A stretch of 64,000 nucleotides of DNA from the NCBI RefSeq assembly GCF_036345915.1, contig NZ_CP107785.1, forward strand, positions 2,604,001 through 2,668,000, read 5' to 3'. The position numbers were made by a program, and so were the translations under genes. Shown piece by piece: positions 38,835-48,481 of the stretch. This stretch comes from Nocardia sp. NBC_00565 (GTDB lineage: Bacteria > Actinomycetota > Actinomycetes > Mycobacteriales > Mycobacteriaceae). Position 1 is the first letter of the stretch. Every line of letters begins with the position of its first letter. The notes under the pieces are model-generated. The model had not been told where the DNA came from, did no database searches, and was given only the letters and a program-made list of their open reading frames with translations.

Positions 38835-39572
38835 ATGAGTCGGGGCGTGTTGGTTACGGGAGCTTCGCGGGGGATCGGGCGGGCGGTCGCGGTGGCGTTC
38901 GCGGAGCAGGGGGATCGGGTGGCGGTGCATTATGCTTCCGGTCGCTCGGATGCCGAGGAGACGTTGCGGCGGCTGCCCGGTGACGGGCATGTGCTCGTCG
39001 ATGGGGATATCGGTTCGCCGGAGGCGGCGGAGGCGATCGTGGCCGCGGCGATCGAGGGGCTCGGCACCGTACATGTGCTGGTCAACAATGCGGCGGTGAA
39101 CCTGCCGCATCCGCTGGCAACGACCTCTTACGCCGAATGGCAGGAGGTGTGGCGAAAGACTGTGGACGTCAACCTTTTCGGCACCGCCAACATCTCCTAC
39201 TGCGCGGCCCGGCACATGATCGACAAGGCGGTGCCCGGCCGCATCATCAACATCGGCTCGCGCGGCGCGTTCCGCGGCGAACCCGACTACCCGGCCTACG
39301 GCGCCAGCAAGGCGGGCGTGCACGCCCTCGGCCAATCGCTCGCGGTCTACTTGGCCCCCTACGGAATCGCGGTCGCCTCGGTGGCCCCGGGCTTCGTCGC
39401 CACCGAACGCGTCTCGCACCGCGTCACCGACGAAGTCCGCGCCCAAAGCCCCTTCGACCGCGTCGCGGCACCCGAGGAAATCGCCTCGGCCGTGTGCTAT
39501 CTCGCGGCACCGGAAGCGACCTGGAGCTCGGGCGCGGTGCTGAATGTGAATGGCGCGTCATACCTGCACTGA
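38835..39572 (+). CDS. Short-chain dehydrogenase/reductase
   Basis: A 245-residue classical SDR. It has the cofactor motif VTGASRGIGRAVA, the structural LVNNAAVNLPH, the catalytic Ser in INIGSRGAF and the YGASK pair, then VAPGFVATERV. The C-terminus SSGAVLNVNGASYLH is typical of FabG-like members. ATG 38835 begins MSRGVLVTGASRG, where the fold starts. The substrate is unknown. Confidence 0.9.
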   Translation: MSRGVLVTGASRGIGRAVAVAFAEQGDRVAVHYASGRSDAEETLRRLPGDGHVLVDGDIGSPEAAEAIVAAAIEGLGTVHVLVNNAAVNLPHPLATTSYAEWQEVWRKTVDVNLFGTANISYCAARHMIDKAVPGRIINIGSRGAFRGEPDYPAYGASKAGVHALGQSLAVYLAPYGIAVASVAPGFVATERVSHRVTDEVRAQSPFDRVAAPEEIASAVCYLAAPEATWSSGAVLNVNGASYLH

Positions 39573-39580
39573 CCTTGCAC

Positions 39581-39624
39581 TCAGCACCCATTTCCCGCGG
39601 ATTCGGGGCAAGAATGGGTGCTGA
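39581..39624. terminator. Hairpin after the SDR gene
   Basis: TCAGCACCCATT (39581-39592) and AATGGGTGCTGA (39613-39624) are perfect 12-base arms around 20 bases that include GATTCGGGG. It lies nine bases after the SDR stop. Its design resembles the hairpin at 36002-36064. Confidence 0.6.
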
Positions 39625-39643
39625 CGCCATAGCTGGGGATACC

Positions 39644-40210
39644 GTGACACCGCCGCTACCGCCCTGGCCCGGCACATCGCCGGCCTATGGCCCGGTGCTC
39701 CTGCGCGAGTACACCGCCGCGGACGCGCACCTCGCCATCGAGATGGGCGAAGACCCCTACATCCCGCAGATCGGCAGCCTGCCCGCCTTTCCGACCGCCA
39801 CCCAAGCCGAAGAATGGGTGGACCGGCAACGCGGCCGGCACGCCGAAGGGCTCGGCTTCGCATTCGCGATCGCGGATGCCGAAACCGACAACGCCGTCGG
39901 CGGTGTCGGTCTATGGTTGCCCGACTTGCCGAAAGGTCGTGCGACAGTGGGCTATTCGGTCTCCCCACAGCACCGCGGTCGAGGCTTTGCCACCGCCGCC
40001 GTGCAAGCTGTGACCGCCTTCGCCTGGACAATCCCCACACTGCACCGCATCGAGCTCTACATCGAGCCATGGAACACCAGCTCGATCGGCGTCGCGGAAT
40101 CCGGCGGCTACCTCCGCGAGGGCCTGCTGCACAGCTACGAGGAGATCGGCGGCGTCCGACGGGACATGCTGCTGTATGCCGCAATACGACCGGCAGGGCT
40201 ATTCAGCTGA
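39644..40210 (+). CDS. GNAT-family N-acetyltransferase
   Basis: A 188-residue acetyltransferase of the RimJ/RimL type: YGPVLLREYTAADAHLAIEM, AIADAETDNAVGGVGLWL, and the acetyl-CoA loop VSPQHRGRGFATAAVQAVTA, then LHRIELYIEPWNTSSIGVAE. The GTG at 39644 is preferred over the ATG at 39614 because the latter lies inside the terminator hairpin of the SDR gene. It may acetylate protein N-termini or a small molecule. Confidence 0.85.
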   Translation: MTPPLPPWPGTSPAYGPVLLREYTAADAHLAIEMGEDPYIPQIGSLPAFPTATQAEEWVDRQRGRHAEGLGFAFAIADAETDNAVGGVGLWLPDLPKGRATVGYSVSPQHRGRGFATAAVQAVTAFAWTIPTLHRIELYIEPWNTSSIGVAESGGYLREGLLHSYEEIGGVRRDMLLYAAIRPAGLFS

Positions 40211-40231
40211 CAAGCGCGATCCGCTGCGAAT

Positions 40232-40271
40232 ATGGACACCGCCGCACCCGAAGGGATGCGGCGGTGTCCAT
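40232..40271. terminator. Strong bidirectional terminator at the end of the nuo operon
   Basis: ATGGACACCGCCGCA (40232-40246) and TGCGGCGGTGTCCAT (40257-40271) are perfect 15-base arms around a ten-base loop. It lies between the convergent GNAT gene and nuoN. Confidence 0.85.
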
Positions 40272-40282
40272 TCAGCGTACGG

Positions 40283-41902
40283 TCAGTGCACCAAAGTCGC
40301 AGCGCGATCGGCCAGATCGAGCACCGACTGAGGCAGGATGCCCAGCAGCACCGTGGCACCCGTGGTGAAGGCGACGACCGTCGTGGTCAGGAACGGGGTG
40401 ACGACCACAGGCGCGTCCGCGGGTGGATCGGTGAAGAACATCAGGACGATGACCCGGATGTAGAAGAATGCCGCTATGGCACTGGAGATCACACCGATGA
40501 TCACCAGATACGTCGCGCCACCTGCGGCCGCGGACTGGAAGACCGCGAACTTGGCGACGAAACCGCTGGTGAGCGGCAGACCCGCGAACGAAAGCAGGAA
40601 CAGCGCGAAAACTGTTGCCAGCCACGGGGAATGGCGGCCGAGACCAGCCCACTGCGACATGGCGGTGGCTTCCTCGCCGGAGGCGTCGCGGACCAGGCTG
40701 ATCACCGCGAACGCGCCGAGCGTGCCCAGACCATAGGCCAACAGGTAGAACAGGATTGCTCTGGTGCCGGCCTCGTTGGCCGCCACCAGACCGGTGAGGA
40801 TGAACCCGGCATGCGCAACGGACGAGTACGCGAGCATCCGCTTCACATCGGTCTGCGTAATGGCCATGACCGCACCGATGACCATGGTCGCAATGGCGAT
40901 GGCGGCCAGCACCGGGCGCCAGTCGTCGCGCAGTCCCGGCACGGCGACCTGCAGCACCCGCAGCAGGGCACCGACAGCCGCGATCTTCGTCGCCGCGGCC
41001 ATGAACCCGGTGACCGCGGTCGGCGCGCCCTGATACACATCGGGCACCCAGGACTGGAACGGCACCGCGCCGATTTTGAACAACAACCCCACCGCCAACA
41101 TCGCTACACCGAGCAACGCCAACGTGGTGTTCTGCGGATGCTGGGTTATCGAATCGGCGATACCACCGAGCTTGACCGTCCCCGCCTGCCCGTACAGCAG
41201 CGCGACGCCGTAGAGGAAGAACGCCGACGAAAACGCCCCGAGCAGAAAGTATTTCAGCGCCGCTTCCTGGGAGAGCAGCCGCTTGCGCCGCGCCATCCCG
41301 CACAGCAGATACAAGGGCAGCGACAGCACCTCGAGCGCGACGAACATGGTGAGCAGATCATTCGACGCCGGGAACAGCAGCAAACCGCCGATCGCCAGCA
41401 TGGCCAGCGGGAAAACCTCGGTGGTCGCGACACCTGCACGCACGGCGGCCATTTCACCCGGACTATCCGGCACCGCGGAGGCCTGCGGGGTGAACGCGTC
41501 CACCCCGCTACCGACGGTTGCCGCGGCCAAACTCCAGGTACCCGGCCCGGAACGGCCCTGCGGCCGCGGCTCCGCGCCACGCTCGGCCATGAACATCAGC
41601 GCCAGAATCGATACGACCAGAATCGTGCCCTGCAGGAACAGGGTGACGCCGTCGATGGCGACCGCGCCGACCATCACGGTCGCCTCGGTCCCCGACAACC
41701 GCACCACCGCCACCAGCGCCGCTACCAATCCGGCCAACCCGAGCGGCACCTGGGTCGCATACCGGTAGGGGCGCGGCACGAACGCCTCGACCAGCACCCC
41801 GATCACCGCGACGGTGAAGACGATCAGCATGGGCGAGAGCTTGGCGTATTCGATGCTCGGCGCGGGCATACTCGCCGCGAGAAGCATTGCCGGACTGCTC
41901 AT
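40283..41902 (-). CDS. nuoN: NADH-quinone oxidoreductase subunit N
   Basis: A 539-residue antiporter-like membrane subunit of complex I, one of three proton-pumping modules. It shows the conserved NuoN blocks LEVLSLPLYLLCGMARR, EAALKYFLLGAFSSAFFLYG, LFKIGAVPFQSWVPDVYQGA and VKRMLAYSSVAHAGFI with the key Lys and Glu residues. The ATG at 41902 overlaps the nuoM stop as ATGA. The longer open frame to 42766 is antisense-type noise. It is the last gene of the operon. Confidence 0.95.
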   Translation of the reverse strand: MSSPAMLLAASMPAPSIEYAKLSPMLIVFTVAVIGVLVEAFVPRPYRYATQVPLGLAGLVAALVAVVRLSGTEATVMVGAVAIDGVTLFLQGTILVVSILALMFMAERGAEPRPQGRSGPGTWSLAAATVGSGVDAFTPQASAVPDSPGEMAAVRAGVATTEVFPLAMLAIGGLLLFPASNDLLTMFVALEVLSLPLYLLCGMARRKRLLSQEAALKYFLLGAFSSAFFLYGVALLYGQAGTVKLGGIADSITQHPQNTTLALLGVAMLAVGLLFKIGAVPFQSWVPDVYQGAPTAVTGFMAAATKIAAVGALLRVLQVAVPGLRDDWRPVLAAIAIATMVIGAVMAITQTDVKRMLAYSSVAHAGFILTGLVAANEAGTRAILFYLLAYGLGTLGAFAVISLVRDASGEEATAMSQWAGLGRHSPWLATVFALFLLSFAGLPLTSGFVAKFAVFQSAAAGGATYLVIIGVISSAIAAFFYIRVIVLMFFTDPPADAPVVVTPFLTTTVVAFTTGATVLLGILPQSVLDLADRAATLVH

Positions 41903-43527
41903 TTGTGGGCACCTCCGTGATCGGCCCCGGCCGGGCCGGCTTCGGGGATCGCGGGCGTCTTCGGCGCGGGATCGTGGACACCGATGGTGGTGAGCGTCTG
42001 GCCCACCGCGGGATTGATGAAGTCCAGCACCGGTTTCGGGTAGATGCCGAGGAACAGCAGTGCGGCGATCAACGGCACCACCACGGCCAGTTCTCGTGGC
42101 ACCAGGTCGTAGAGGCGTTCGTTGCCCTCCTTGACCGGCCCGGTCATCATCCGCTGGTACATCCACAGCACATACAGCGCCGCCAGCACCAGTGCGCCGG
42201 TCGCGATGACCGCGGCGAATCCGTAGCGGGTGAATGTGCCCAACAGCACCAGGAATTCGCTGACGAACGGTGCGAGTCCGGGCAGTGACAATGTGGCCAG
42301 ACCGGCGATGAAGAAGGTTCCCGCCAGCACCGGCGCGACCTTCTGCACGCCGCCGTAGGCCGCGATGGCCCGAGTTCCCCTGCGCGACACCAGGAATCCC
42401 GCGATCAGGAATAGCGCCGCGGTCGAGATGCCGTGGTTGACCATGTAGAGCGTGGCCCCGGTCTGCCCCTGACTGGTCATCGCGAAGATGCCGAGGATGA
42501 TGAATCCGAAGTGCGAGATCGAGGTGTAGGCGATCAGCCGCATCACGTCGGTCTGCCCGATCGCGAGCAGCGCGCCGTAGATGATGCCGATCACCGCGAG
42601 CGTGATCACCAGGGGCGCAAGGGTGCTCGAGGCGTCCGGGAACAGCAGCAGGCAGTACCGCAGCATGCCGAAGGTGCCGACCTTGTCGACCACCGCCATC
42701 ATCAGCACCGCACTGGACGGCGTCGCCGCGACGGCCGCATCCGGCAGCCAGGTGTGCAGCGGCCACAGCGGCGCCTTCACCGCGAAGGCGAACATGAACC
42801 CGAGGAACAGCGCGTTCAATACCGCCGGACCCGCGCCGAGTTGTCCGGCATTGGCCGCCGCGACCACCGCGCGGAAGTCGAAGGTGCCTGCCGAGCCGGA
42901 TCCGAGACCCTCACGCGCGGTGAGTACATACAACCCGATCACCGCGGCCAGCATGATCAGACCGCCGAACAGGTTGTAGAGCAGGAACTTCACCGCCGCC
43001 CGCGAGCGCTGCTGACGATGCGCGAGGTCCGCACTGCGCGGGCCGAATCCGCCGATGAGGAAGTACATCGGGACGAGCATCGCCTCGAAGAACACGTAGA
43101 ACAGCAGGATGTCCAGTGAGACGAACGAAATCAGCACCATCGCCTCGACCAGCAGGGTCAACGCGACGTAGGTGTGCGCGACTCGGCGTCCACTGCCGAC
43201 CTCGCGTTCGTCGTTCCAGCCCGCCAGGATCAGTAGTGGCACCAGTGCCGCGGTGAGCAGCACCAATACCAATGCGATCCCGTCCAACCCGAGCGTGTAG
43301 CCCGCGCCGAAGGCCGGAATCCACTCATGGGATTCGACGAACTGGTACTGCGCCCCACCGGGTTCGAAGCGCACGGCCAGCACGATGCCGAGCACCAGCA
43401 CCGCCAACGCGACACCGAAGGCCAGGCCGCGCGCGAGGGTGCGCTGTGCCGCGGGCAGCAGCAGCACGACCACCGCGCCGACGATCGGCAACACCCACAG
43501 GGTGGTCAACCAGGGAAAGTCACTCAC
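41899..43527 (-). CDS. nuoM: NADH-quinone oxidoreductase subunit M
   Basis: A 542-residue antiporter-like subunit of complex I. It has [17 protein letters not shown] with the essential Glu, [20 protein letters not shown] with the essential Lys, and [16 protein letters not shown]. The GTG start overlaps the nuoL stop (GTGA), and the stop overlaps the nuoN start. The length is normal. Confidence 0.95.
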   Translation of the reverse strand: MSDFPWLTTLWVLPIVGAVVVLLLPAAQRTLARGLAFGVALAVLVLGIVLAVRFEPGGAQYQFVESHEWIPAFGAGYTLGLDGIALVLVLLTAALVPLLILAGWNDEREVGSGRRVAHTYVALTLLVEAMVLISFVSLDILLFYVFFEAMLVPMYFLIGGFGPRSADLAHRQQRSRAAVKFLLYNLFGGLIMLAAVIGLYVLTAREGLGSGSAGTFDFRAVVAAANAGQLGAGPAVLNALFLGFMFAFAVKAPLWPLHTWLPDAAVAATPSSAVLMMAVVDKVGTFGMLRYCLLLFPDASSTLAPLVITLAVIGIIYGALLAIGQTDVMRLIAYTSISHFGFIILGIFAMTSQGQTGATLYMVNHGISTAALFLIAGFLVSRRGTRAIAAYGGVQKVAPVLAGTFFIAGLATLSLPGLAPFVSEFLVLLGTFTRYGFAAVIATGALVLAALYVLWMYQRMMTGPVKEGNERLYDLVPRELAVVVPLIAALLFLGIYPKPVLDFINPAVGQTLTTIGVHDPAPKTPAIPEAGPAGADHGGAHK

Positions 43528-45410
43528 CAGAGCCTCACTGCCAGCAGGGCTGCGGCCACCAGGGCCGCGCCGGTGAACATGGACAGGGCGTAGGAACGCA
43601 CGAAACCGGACTGCACTCGGCGGATCCGCCCGGACAATCCGCCGATCAGTGCGGCGGTCCCGTTGACGATCCCGTCGATGCCGCGGTTGTCGAGGAAGAC
43701 CAGCGCCCGGGTGAGATACGCGCCGGGGCGCATGAACACCTCCTCGTTGAAGGCGTCACCGTAGAGGTCCTTGCGGGCCGCGATGGTCAGCGCCGACACG
43801 GTTTCGGGTGCGGTCTCGGGAACTTCGCGCTGCGCGAATTGGTTGTAGGCGAAGCCGATGCCGACGGCGACAACCAGCAGGGCGAGTGCGGTGACGACGC
43901 CCGCGGGCACGACTTCCTCGCCGTGATGTGCCCCGACAACGGGTTCGAGCCAGTTCTGCAGGGATGAGCCGAGCACGAACAGCCCGCCAGCGGCGACCGA
44001 GCCGATCGCGAGCAGGATCATCGGTCCGGTCATCACCGCCGGTGACTCGTGTGGATGGGTGTCGGGCTTCCAGCGGCGTTCGCCGAAGAAGGTCATCATC
44101 ATCACGCGCGTCATGTAGAACGCGGTCAGCCCCGCGCCGAGCAGCGTCACCGTGCCCAGCGCCAAACCGCCTGCGCCGCCTTGGTTGAACGCCGCCTCGA
44201 TGATGCGGTCCTTGGAGAAGAACCCGGCGAATGGCGGCACCCCGATGATGGCCAGATAGCCGAGCCCGAAGGTGATGTAGGTGACCGGCAGCAGCTTGCG
44301 CAGTCCGCCGTAGCGGCGCATATCGGTCTCGTCGTCCATCGCGTGCATCACCGAGCCCGCGCCGAGGAACAGCCCGGCCTTGAAGAAGCCGTGGGTGAGC
44401 AGATGCATGATGGCGACCGCGTATCCGGCTGGGCCGAGCCCCGCCGCCAGCACCATGTACCCGATCTGGCTCATGGTCGAGGCGGCCAGCGCCTTCTTGA
44501 TGTCGTCCTTCGCGCAACCGACGATCGCGCCGAACAGCAGCGTCACCGCACCGACCAGCACTACCCCGAGCCGCGCGTTGGGCGCGAGGTCGAAGATCGG
44601 GCCCGACCGCGCGATCAGATACACACCGGCGGTGACCATGGTCGCGGCGTGGATGAGCGCGGATACCGGAGTCGGACCCTCCATCGCATCCCCGAGCCAG
44701 GACTGCAGCGGCACCTGCGCGGACTTACCGCACGCGGCGAGCAGTAGCAGCAATCCGATCGCGGTGAGCGTGCCTTCGCTCGCCTGCGGCGCGGTCGCGA
44801 ACACTTCGCCGAAGTTGATCGAGCCGAACGTCGCGAACATGGTGAACATGGCCAGCGCGAGCCCCATATCGCCGACCCGGTTGACCACGAACGCCTTCTT
44901 GGCCGCCGTCGCCGCGGTCGGCTTGTGGTACCAGAACCCGATCAGCAGGTAGGACGCGAGACCGACGCCCTCCCAGCCGAGGTAGAGCACCAGGTAGTTG
45001 TTCGCGAGCACCAGCAGCAGCATGGCCGCGAGGAACAGGTTGAGGTAGGCGAAGAACCGCCGCCGCCCCGGATCGTGGCTCATATAACCGACGGAGTAGA
45101 TGTGGATCAGCGATCCGACGCCGGTGATCAGCAGCGCGAAACAGACTGACAGCTGGTCCAATTGGAGGCTGAAGTCGACTTGGAGGCCGTCGACGGGGAC
45201 CCAGCTGAACAGGTCCTTGTGGATCGCGCGGGCGGCGTCGTCGCGGCCGCGCATATCGAAGAACGCCACGACGGCGAAGCCGAACGAGGCCAGCGCGGTG
45301 GCACAGCCGAGCAGATGACCCCATTTATCGCTGTAGCGCCCGACCAGCAGCAATATGACGGCCCCGGCCAACGGCAGCGCGGGCAGCACCCAGAGCGTTG
45401 CGGTATCCAC
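43524..45410 (-). CDS. nuoL: NADH-quinone oxidoreductase subunit L
   Basis: A 628-residue subunit with the antiporter-like core and the long amphipathic lateral helix at its C-terminus. Conserved blocks are [59 protein letters not shown] and [20 protein letters not shown]. The start is GTG 45410, one base after the nuoK stop. It contributes the distal proton channel. Confidence 0.95.
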   Translation of the reverse strand: MDTATLWVLPALPLAGAVILLLVGRYSDKWGHLLGCATALASFGFAVVAFFDMRGRDDAARAIHKDLFSWVPVDGLQVDFSLQLDQLSVCFALLITGVGSLIHIYSVGYMSHDPGRRRFFAYLNLFLAAMLLLVLANNYLVLYLGWEGVGLASYLLIGFWYHKPTAATAAKKAFVVNRVGDMGLALAMFTMFATFGSINFGEVFATAPQASEGTLTAIGLLLLLAACGKSAQVPLQSWLGDAMEGPTPVSALIHAATMVTAGVYLIARSGPIFDLAPNARLGVVLVGAVTLLFGAIVGCAKDDIKKALAASTMSQIGYMVLAAGLGPAGYAVAIMHLLTHGFFKAGLFLGAGSVMHAMDDETDMRRYGGLRKLLPVTYITFGLGYLAIIGVPPFAGFFSKDRIIEAAFNQGGAGGLALGTVTLLGAGLTAFYMTRVMMMTFFGERRWKPDTHPHESPAVMTGPMILLAIGSVAAGGLFVLGSSLQNWLEPVVGAHHGEEVVPAGVVTALALLVVAVGIGFAYNQFAQREVPETAPETVSALTIAARKDLYGDAFNEEVFMRPGAYLTRALVFLDNRGIDGIVNGTAALIGGLSGRIRRVQSGFVRSYALSMFTGAALVAAALLAVRLW

Positions 45411-45411
45411 G

Positions 45412-45711
45412 TCAGAACTTCAGCAGGTTGGCGTCGTCGACCGAGGTCGAACGGCGGGCGCGGAAGATGGTCATGATGATGGCAAGCCCCACAACGACTT
45501 CGGCGGCGGCCACCACCATCGTGAAGAATGCGAAGACCTGACCGTCCAGATTCGAATGCAGCCGGGCGAAGGTGACGAAGGTCAGGTTCACCGCGTTGAG
45601 CATCAGTTCGATGCACATGAACACCACGATGGCGTTGCGCCGCAGCAGCACACCGGCCGCGCCGATGGTGAACAGCAGGGCGGACAGGAACAGGTAGTTC
45701 TCAGGATTCAC
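45412..45711 (-). CDS. nuoK: NADH-quinone oxidoreductase subunit K
   Basis: A 99-residue subunit with three transmembrane helices: [40 protein letters not shown] with the conserved membrane Glu, and [20 protein letters not shown]. It overlaps nuoJ by four bases (GTG start). Length and motifs match NuoK/ND4L. Confidence 0.95.
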   Translation of the reverse strand: MNPENYLFLSALLFTIGAAGVLLRRNAIVVFMCIELMLNAVNLTFVTFARLHSNLDGQVFAFFTMVVAAAEVVVGLAIIMTIFRARRSTSVDDANLLKF

Positions 45712-46610
45712 CGGGTGCCTTCCTCGTCAGCCTGCGTCGAATCGTCACTGTGTGGACCGGTTTCGGCCGTGGGGGTTTCGGGTTCGTACGGGGCCTCGAC
45801 AGCGAATGTCGGGGTGGCGCCGACCGAGATGACGGCGGCCTCCTCGAGTGCCCTGGTGCGGCGGTGCCGCAGGATCGTGCTGACCGACAGTTCCTCGAAC
45901 GAACCGTCCGGCAGCCGTGCCGGAATGTCGACCGCGTTGTGCCTGGCGTACACGCCTGGCGTCGGCAGCGGGGTGGCGCGATCCGACGGCCGGGTGGGGT
46001 CGTAGTCACCGCGGAACCGGCGGCGCGAGAGCTCCCGCTGATCCAGGCGCGGCCCGAAATTCTCCCGGTGCGCAAGGATCATCGCCCCGATGGTCGCGGT
46101 GATCAGCAGCGCGCCGGTGAGTTCGAAGGCCCACACATACCGGACGAAGATCAGCTCGGCGAGCTGGCCGATCACATCCTGATACGCGAATCCCTTGGCC
46201 GGGTAGGTGACTCCGGAGTTGCGGATGCCATTGGCGATGCCGCTGATCAGCAGCAGCCCGAAGCCGAGGCCGACCGCGCCCGCCGCGAGTCGCTGCCCGC
46301 GCAGCGTTTCCCCGAGCGATTCGGGGGAGTCGACGCCGACCAGCATGAGGACGAACAGGAACAGCATCATGACCGCGCCGGTGTAGACGACGATCTGCAC
46401 GACACCGAGGAACAGCGCGTCCTGGGCCATATAGAAGGTGGCGAGCACGATCATGGTGGCGGCCAGGCACATCGCCGAATGCACGGCCTTGCCCGCGAAG
46501 ACCATGCCGAGCGCACCGATGATGGCCAGCGGGCCCAGGATCCAGAATTGGATGGTCTCGCCGGTGGAGGTGTGGGTCAACGGCTCGGCGGCCAGGATCA
46601 GTTCGGTCAC
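45708..46610 (-). CDS. nuoJ: NADH-quinone oxidoreductase subunit J
   Basis: A 300-residue subunit. The five-helix membrane core ([60 protein letters not shown]) is followed by about 110 polar residues with [17 protein letters not shown]. Such a long hydrophilic tail is usual in mycobacteria and Nocardia but absent from E. coli NuoJ. It overlaps both neighbours. Confidence 0.94.
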   Translation of the reverse strand: MTELILAAEPLTHTSTGETIQFWILGPLAIIGALGMVFAGKAVHSAMCLAATMIVLATFYMAQDALFLGVVQIVVYTGAVMMLFLFVLMLVGVDSPESLGETLRGQRLAAGAVGLGFGLLLISGIANGIRNSGVTYPAKGFAYQDVIGQLAELIFVRYVWAFELTGALLITATIGAMILAHRENFGPRLDQRELSRRRFRGDYDPTRPSDRATPLPTPGVYARHNAVDIPARLPDGSFEELSVSTILRHRRTRALEEAAVISVGATPTFAVEAPYEPETPTAETGPHSDDSTQADEEGTR

Positions 46611-48412
46611 CGCACGCCTCCTTCCGCGCCCGCAGGCTCCCTGGTGGTGTCGGAATTCGGGATATCGCCGCCCGGGATGTTGCCGCGGTAGTAATCGCCT
46701 TCGGTCGCACCGGGATACATCGCATGCGGTGGCGCGGTCATACCGGGCTGCAGCGGCGCGAGCAGCTTGTCCTTCTCATAGATCAGATCGGCGCGGTTGT
46801 CGTCGGTCATCTCGTATTCGTTGGTCATGGTCAGCGCCCTGGTCGGGCACGCCTCGATGCACAACCCGCAGCCGATGCAGCGCAGATAGTTGATCTGGTA
46901 GACCTCCCCGTACCGTTCACCGGGCGAAAAGCGTTCGGTCTCGGTGTTGTCCGCGCCCTCGACGTAGATCGCGTCCGCGGGGCAGGCCCACGCGCACAGC
47001 TCGCAGCCGATGCACTTCTCCAGGCCGTCCGAGTGCCGGTTGAGCTGATGGCGGCCGTGATAGCGCGGCGCGGTCGGCACCTTCTGTTCCGGATAGGACT
47101 CGGTATTGGACTTCTTGAACATGGTGGTGAAGGTGACCGCGAAACCGGCCAGCGGTTCCAGGAAGCCGGCCTTGGGCTCGGGACGCCGGGTCGATGGATC
47201 CGGCAGCGGCGGTGTAGGAAACCCGAGGAACACTGCGCCACTGTCGGATCGGCTCGGTTCCTCGACGGTCGGCGGTGCGCCCTGCTTGCGCCCCGCCCGC
47301 AGGAACATCAGCACCATCAGCCCGGAGATGATCAGCCCGCCGATCACCAGGAACGGCGTCTGCACGTGGTAGCCCTCGTTCTGCAGCAGGCGGGCGGTGG
47401 CGACCAGCATCACCCACAGCAGCGAGGTCGGAATCAGCAACTTCCAGCCGAGACTCATGAACTGGTCATACCGCAGCCGCGGCAGGGTGCCGCGCAACCA
47501 GATGAAGACGAACAGGAACGTCCACATCTTGGCGGTGAACCACAGCACCGGCCACCAGCCGGAGTTCGCGCCGTCCCACAGGTTGATCGGGAACGGCGCG
47601 TGCCAGCCGCCGAGGAACAAGGTGGTGGCGAGCGCGGAAACCGTTGCCATGTTGATGTATTCGGCCATCATGAACATGGCGAATTTGAGGGAGGAGTATT
47701 CGGTGTGGAAGCCGCCGACCAGTTCGCCCTCGGCCTCGGGCAGATCGAAGGGCGCGCGGTTGGTCTCACCGACCATCGACACGCAGTAGATCAGGAACGA
47801 CGGCAGCAGCAGGAAGACGTACCAGGTGCCTTCCTGTGCCTTGACGATGCCGGAGGTGGCCATGGTGCCGCCGAGCAGGAACACCGTCGCGAAGCACAGC
47901 GCCATCGCGATCTCATAGGAGATCACCTGCGCGGTCGAGCGCAATCCGCCCAGCAGTGGATACGTCGAGCCGGAGGACCAACCGGCGAGCACGATGCCGT
48001 ACACGCCGATCGAGGTGATGGCGAGGATGTAGAGCACCGCGACCGGGAGATCTGTCAGCTGTAGTGCGGTCCGATGGCCGAAGACCGATACTTCCCCACC
48101 CATCGGGATGACCGCGAACGCCATGAACGCGGGCACCACCGAAATGACCGGCGCCAGAATGAAGATCGGCTTGTCGACGATCGCCGGGATGATGTCTTCC
48201 TTCAATGCCATCTTCACGCCGTCGGCGAGGGCCTGCAGCGTGCCCTTGGGGCCGACGCGGTTCGGGCCGACGCGCATCTGCATCCAGGCCACGATCTTGC
48301 GTTCCAGATACACCGCCATCAGCGGCGTGAGCAGCAGGAAGGCGAAGATCGCCAGGGATTTCCCGATGACAAGCCACAGCGGGTCGTGGCCGAAAAGAGT
48401 CAGATCACTCAT
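46607..48412 (-). CDS. nuoH-nuoI: NuoH-NuoI in one reading frame (complex I subunits H and I)
   Basis: A single 601-codon frame with no stop. Residues 1-372 are NuoH, the quinone-site membrane subunit: [40 protein letters not shown], and helices ending at [15 protein letters not shown]. Residues 373-416 are a Pro/Ser-rich linker. Residues 417-601 are NuoI, the 8Fe ferredoxin-like subunit, with cysteines C467, C470, C473, C477 and C512, C515, C518, C522 in two CxxCxxCxxxCP sets. Elsewhere these are separate genes with separate starts. No Met lies between residues 369 and 431, and a GTG at codon 394 (47231-47233) is the only obvious internal start. ATG 48412 is the nuoH start. The product may be a true fusion or two proteins through internal initiation. 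Confidence 0.85.
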   Translation of the reverse strand: MSDLTLFGHDPLWLVIGKSLAIFAFLLLTPLMAVYLERKIVAWMQMRVGPNRVGPKGTLQALADGVKMALKEDIIPAIVDKPIFILAPVISVVPAFMAFAVIPMGGEVSVFGHRTALQLTDLPVAVLYILAITSIGVYGIVLAGWSSGSTYPLLGGLRSTAQVISYEIAMALCFATVFLLGGTMATSGIVKAQEGTWYVFLLLPSFLIYCVSMVGETNRAPFDLPEAEGELVGGFHTEYSSLKFAMFMMAEYINMATVSALATTLFLGGWHAPFPINLWDGANSGWWPVLWFTAKMWTFLFVFIWLRGTLPRLRYDQFMSLGWKLLIPTSLLWVMLVATARLLQNEGYHVQTPFLVIGGLIISGLMVLMFLRAGRKQGAPPTVEEPSRSDSGAVFLGFPTPPLPDPSTRRPEPKAGFLEPLAGFAVTFTTMFKKSNTESYPEQKVPTAPRYHGRHQLNRHSDGLEKCIGCELCAWACPADAIYVEGADNTETERFSPGERYGEVYQINYLRCIGCGLCIEACPTRALTMTNEYEMTDDNRADLIYEKDKLLAPLQPGMTAPPHAMYPGATEGDYYRGNIPGGDIPNSDTTREPAGAEGGVR

Positions 48413-48423
48413 GCCTGCGCCTC

Positions 48424-48452
48424 GCTTCGCTCGGCTCCGGCATGAGCGAAGC
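48424..48452. repeat. Palindromic element between nuoG and nuoH
   Basis: GCTTCGCTC (48424-48432) and GAGCGAAGC (48444-48452) form a 9-base hairpin, and a related GCTTCGCTCACTCATG lies next to the nuoG stop. This is the only sizeable gap inside nuoB-N (about 70 bases). It looks like a small interspersed repeat of the kind common in Nocardia. Confidence 0.5.
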
Positions 48453-48481
48453 ACGCTGCGCCGATGATTCGTTCGCTTCGC

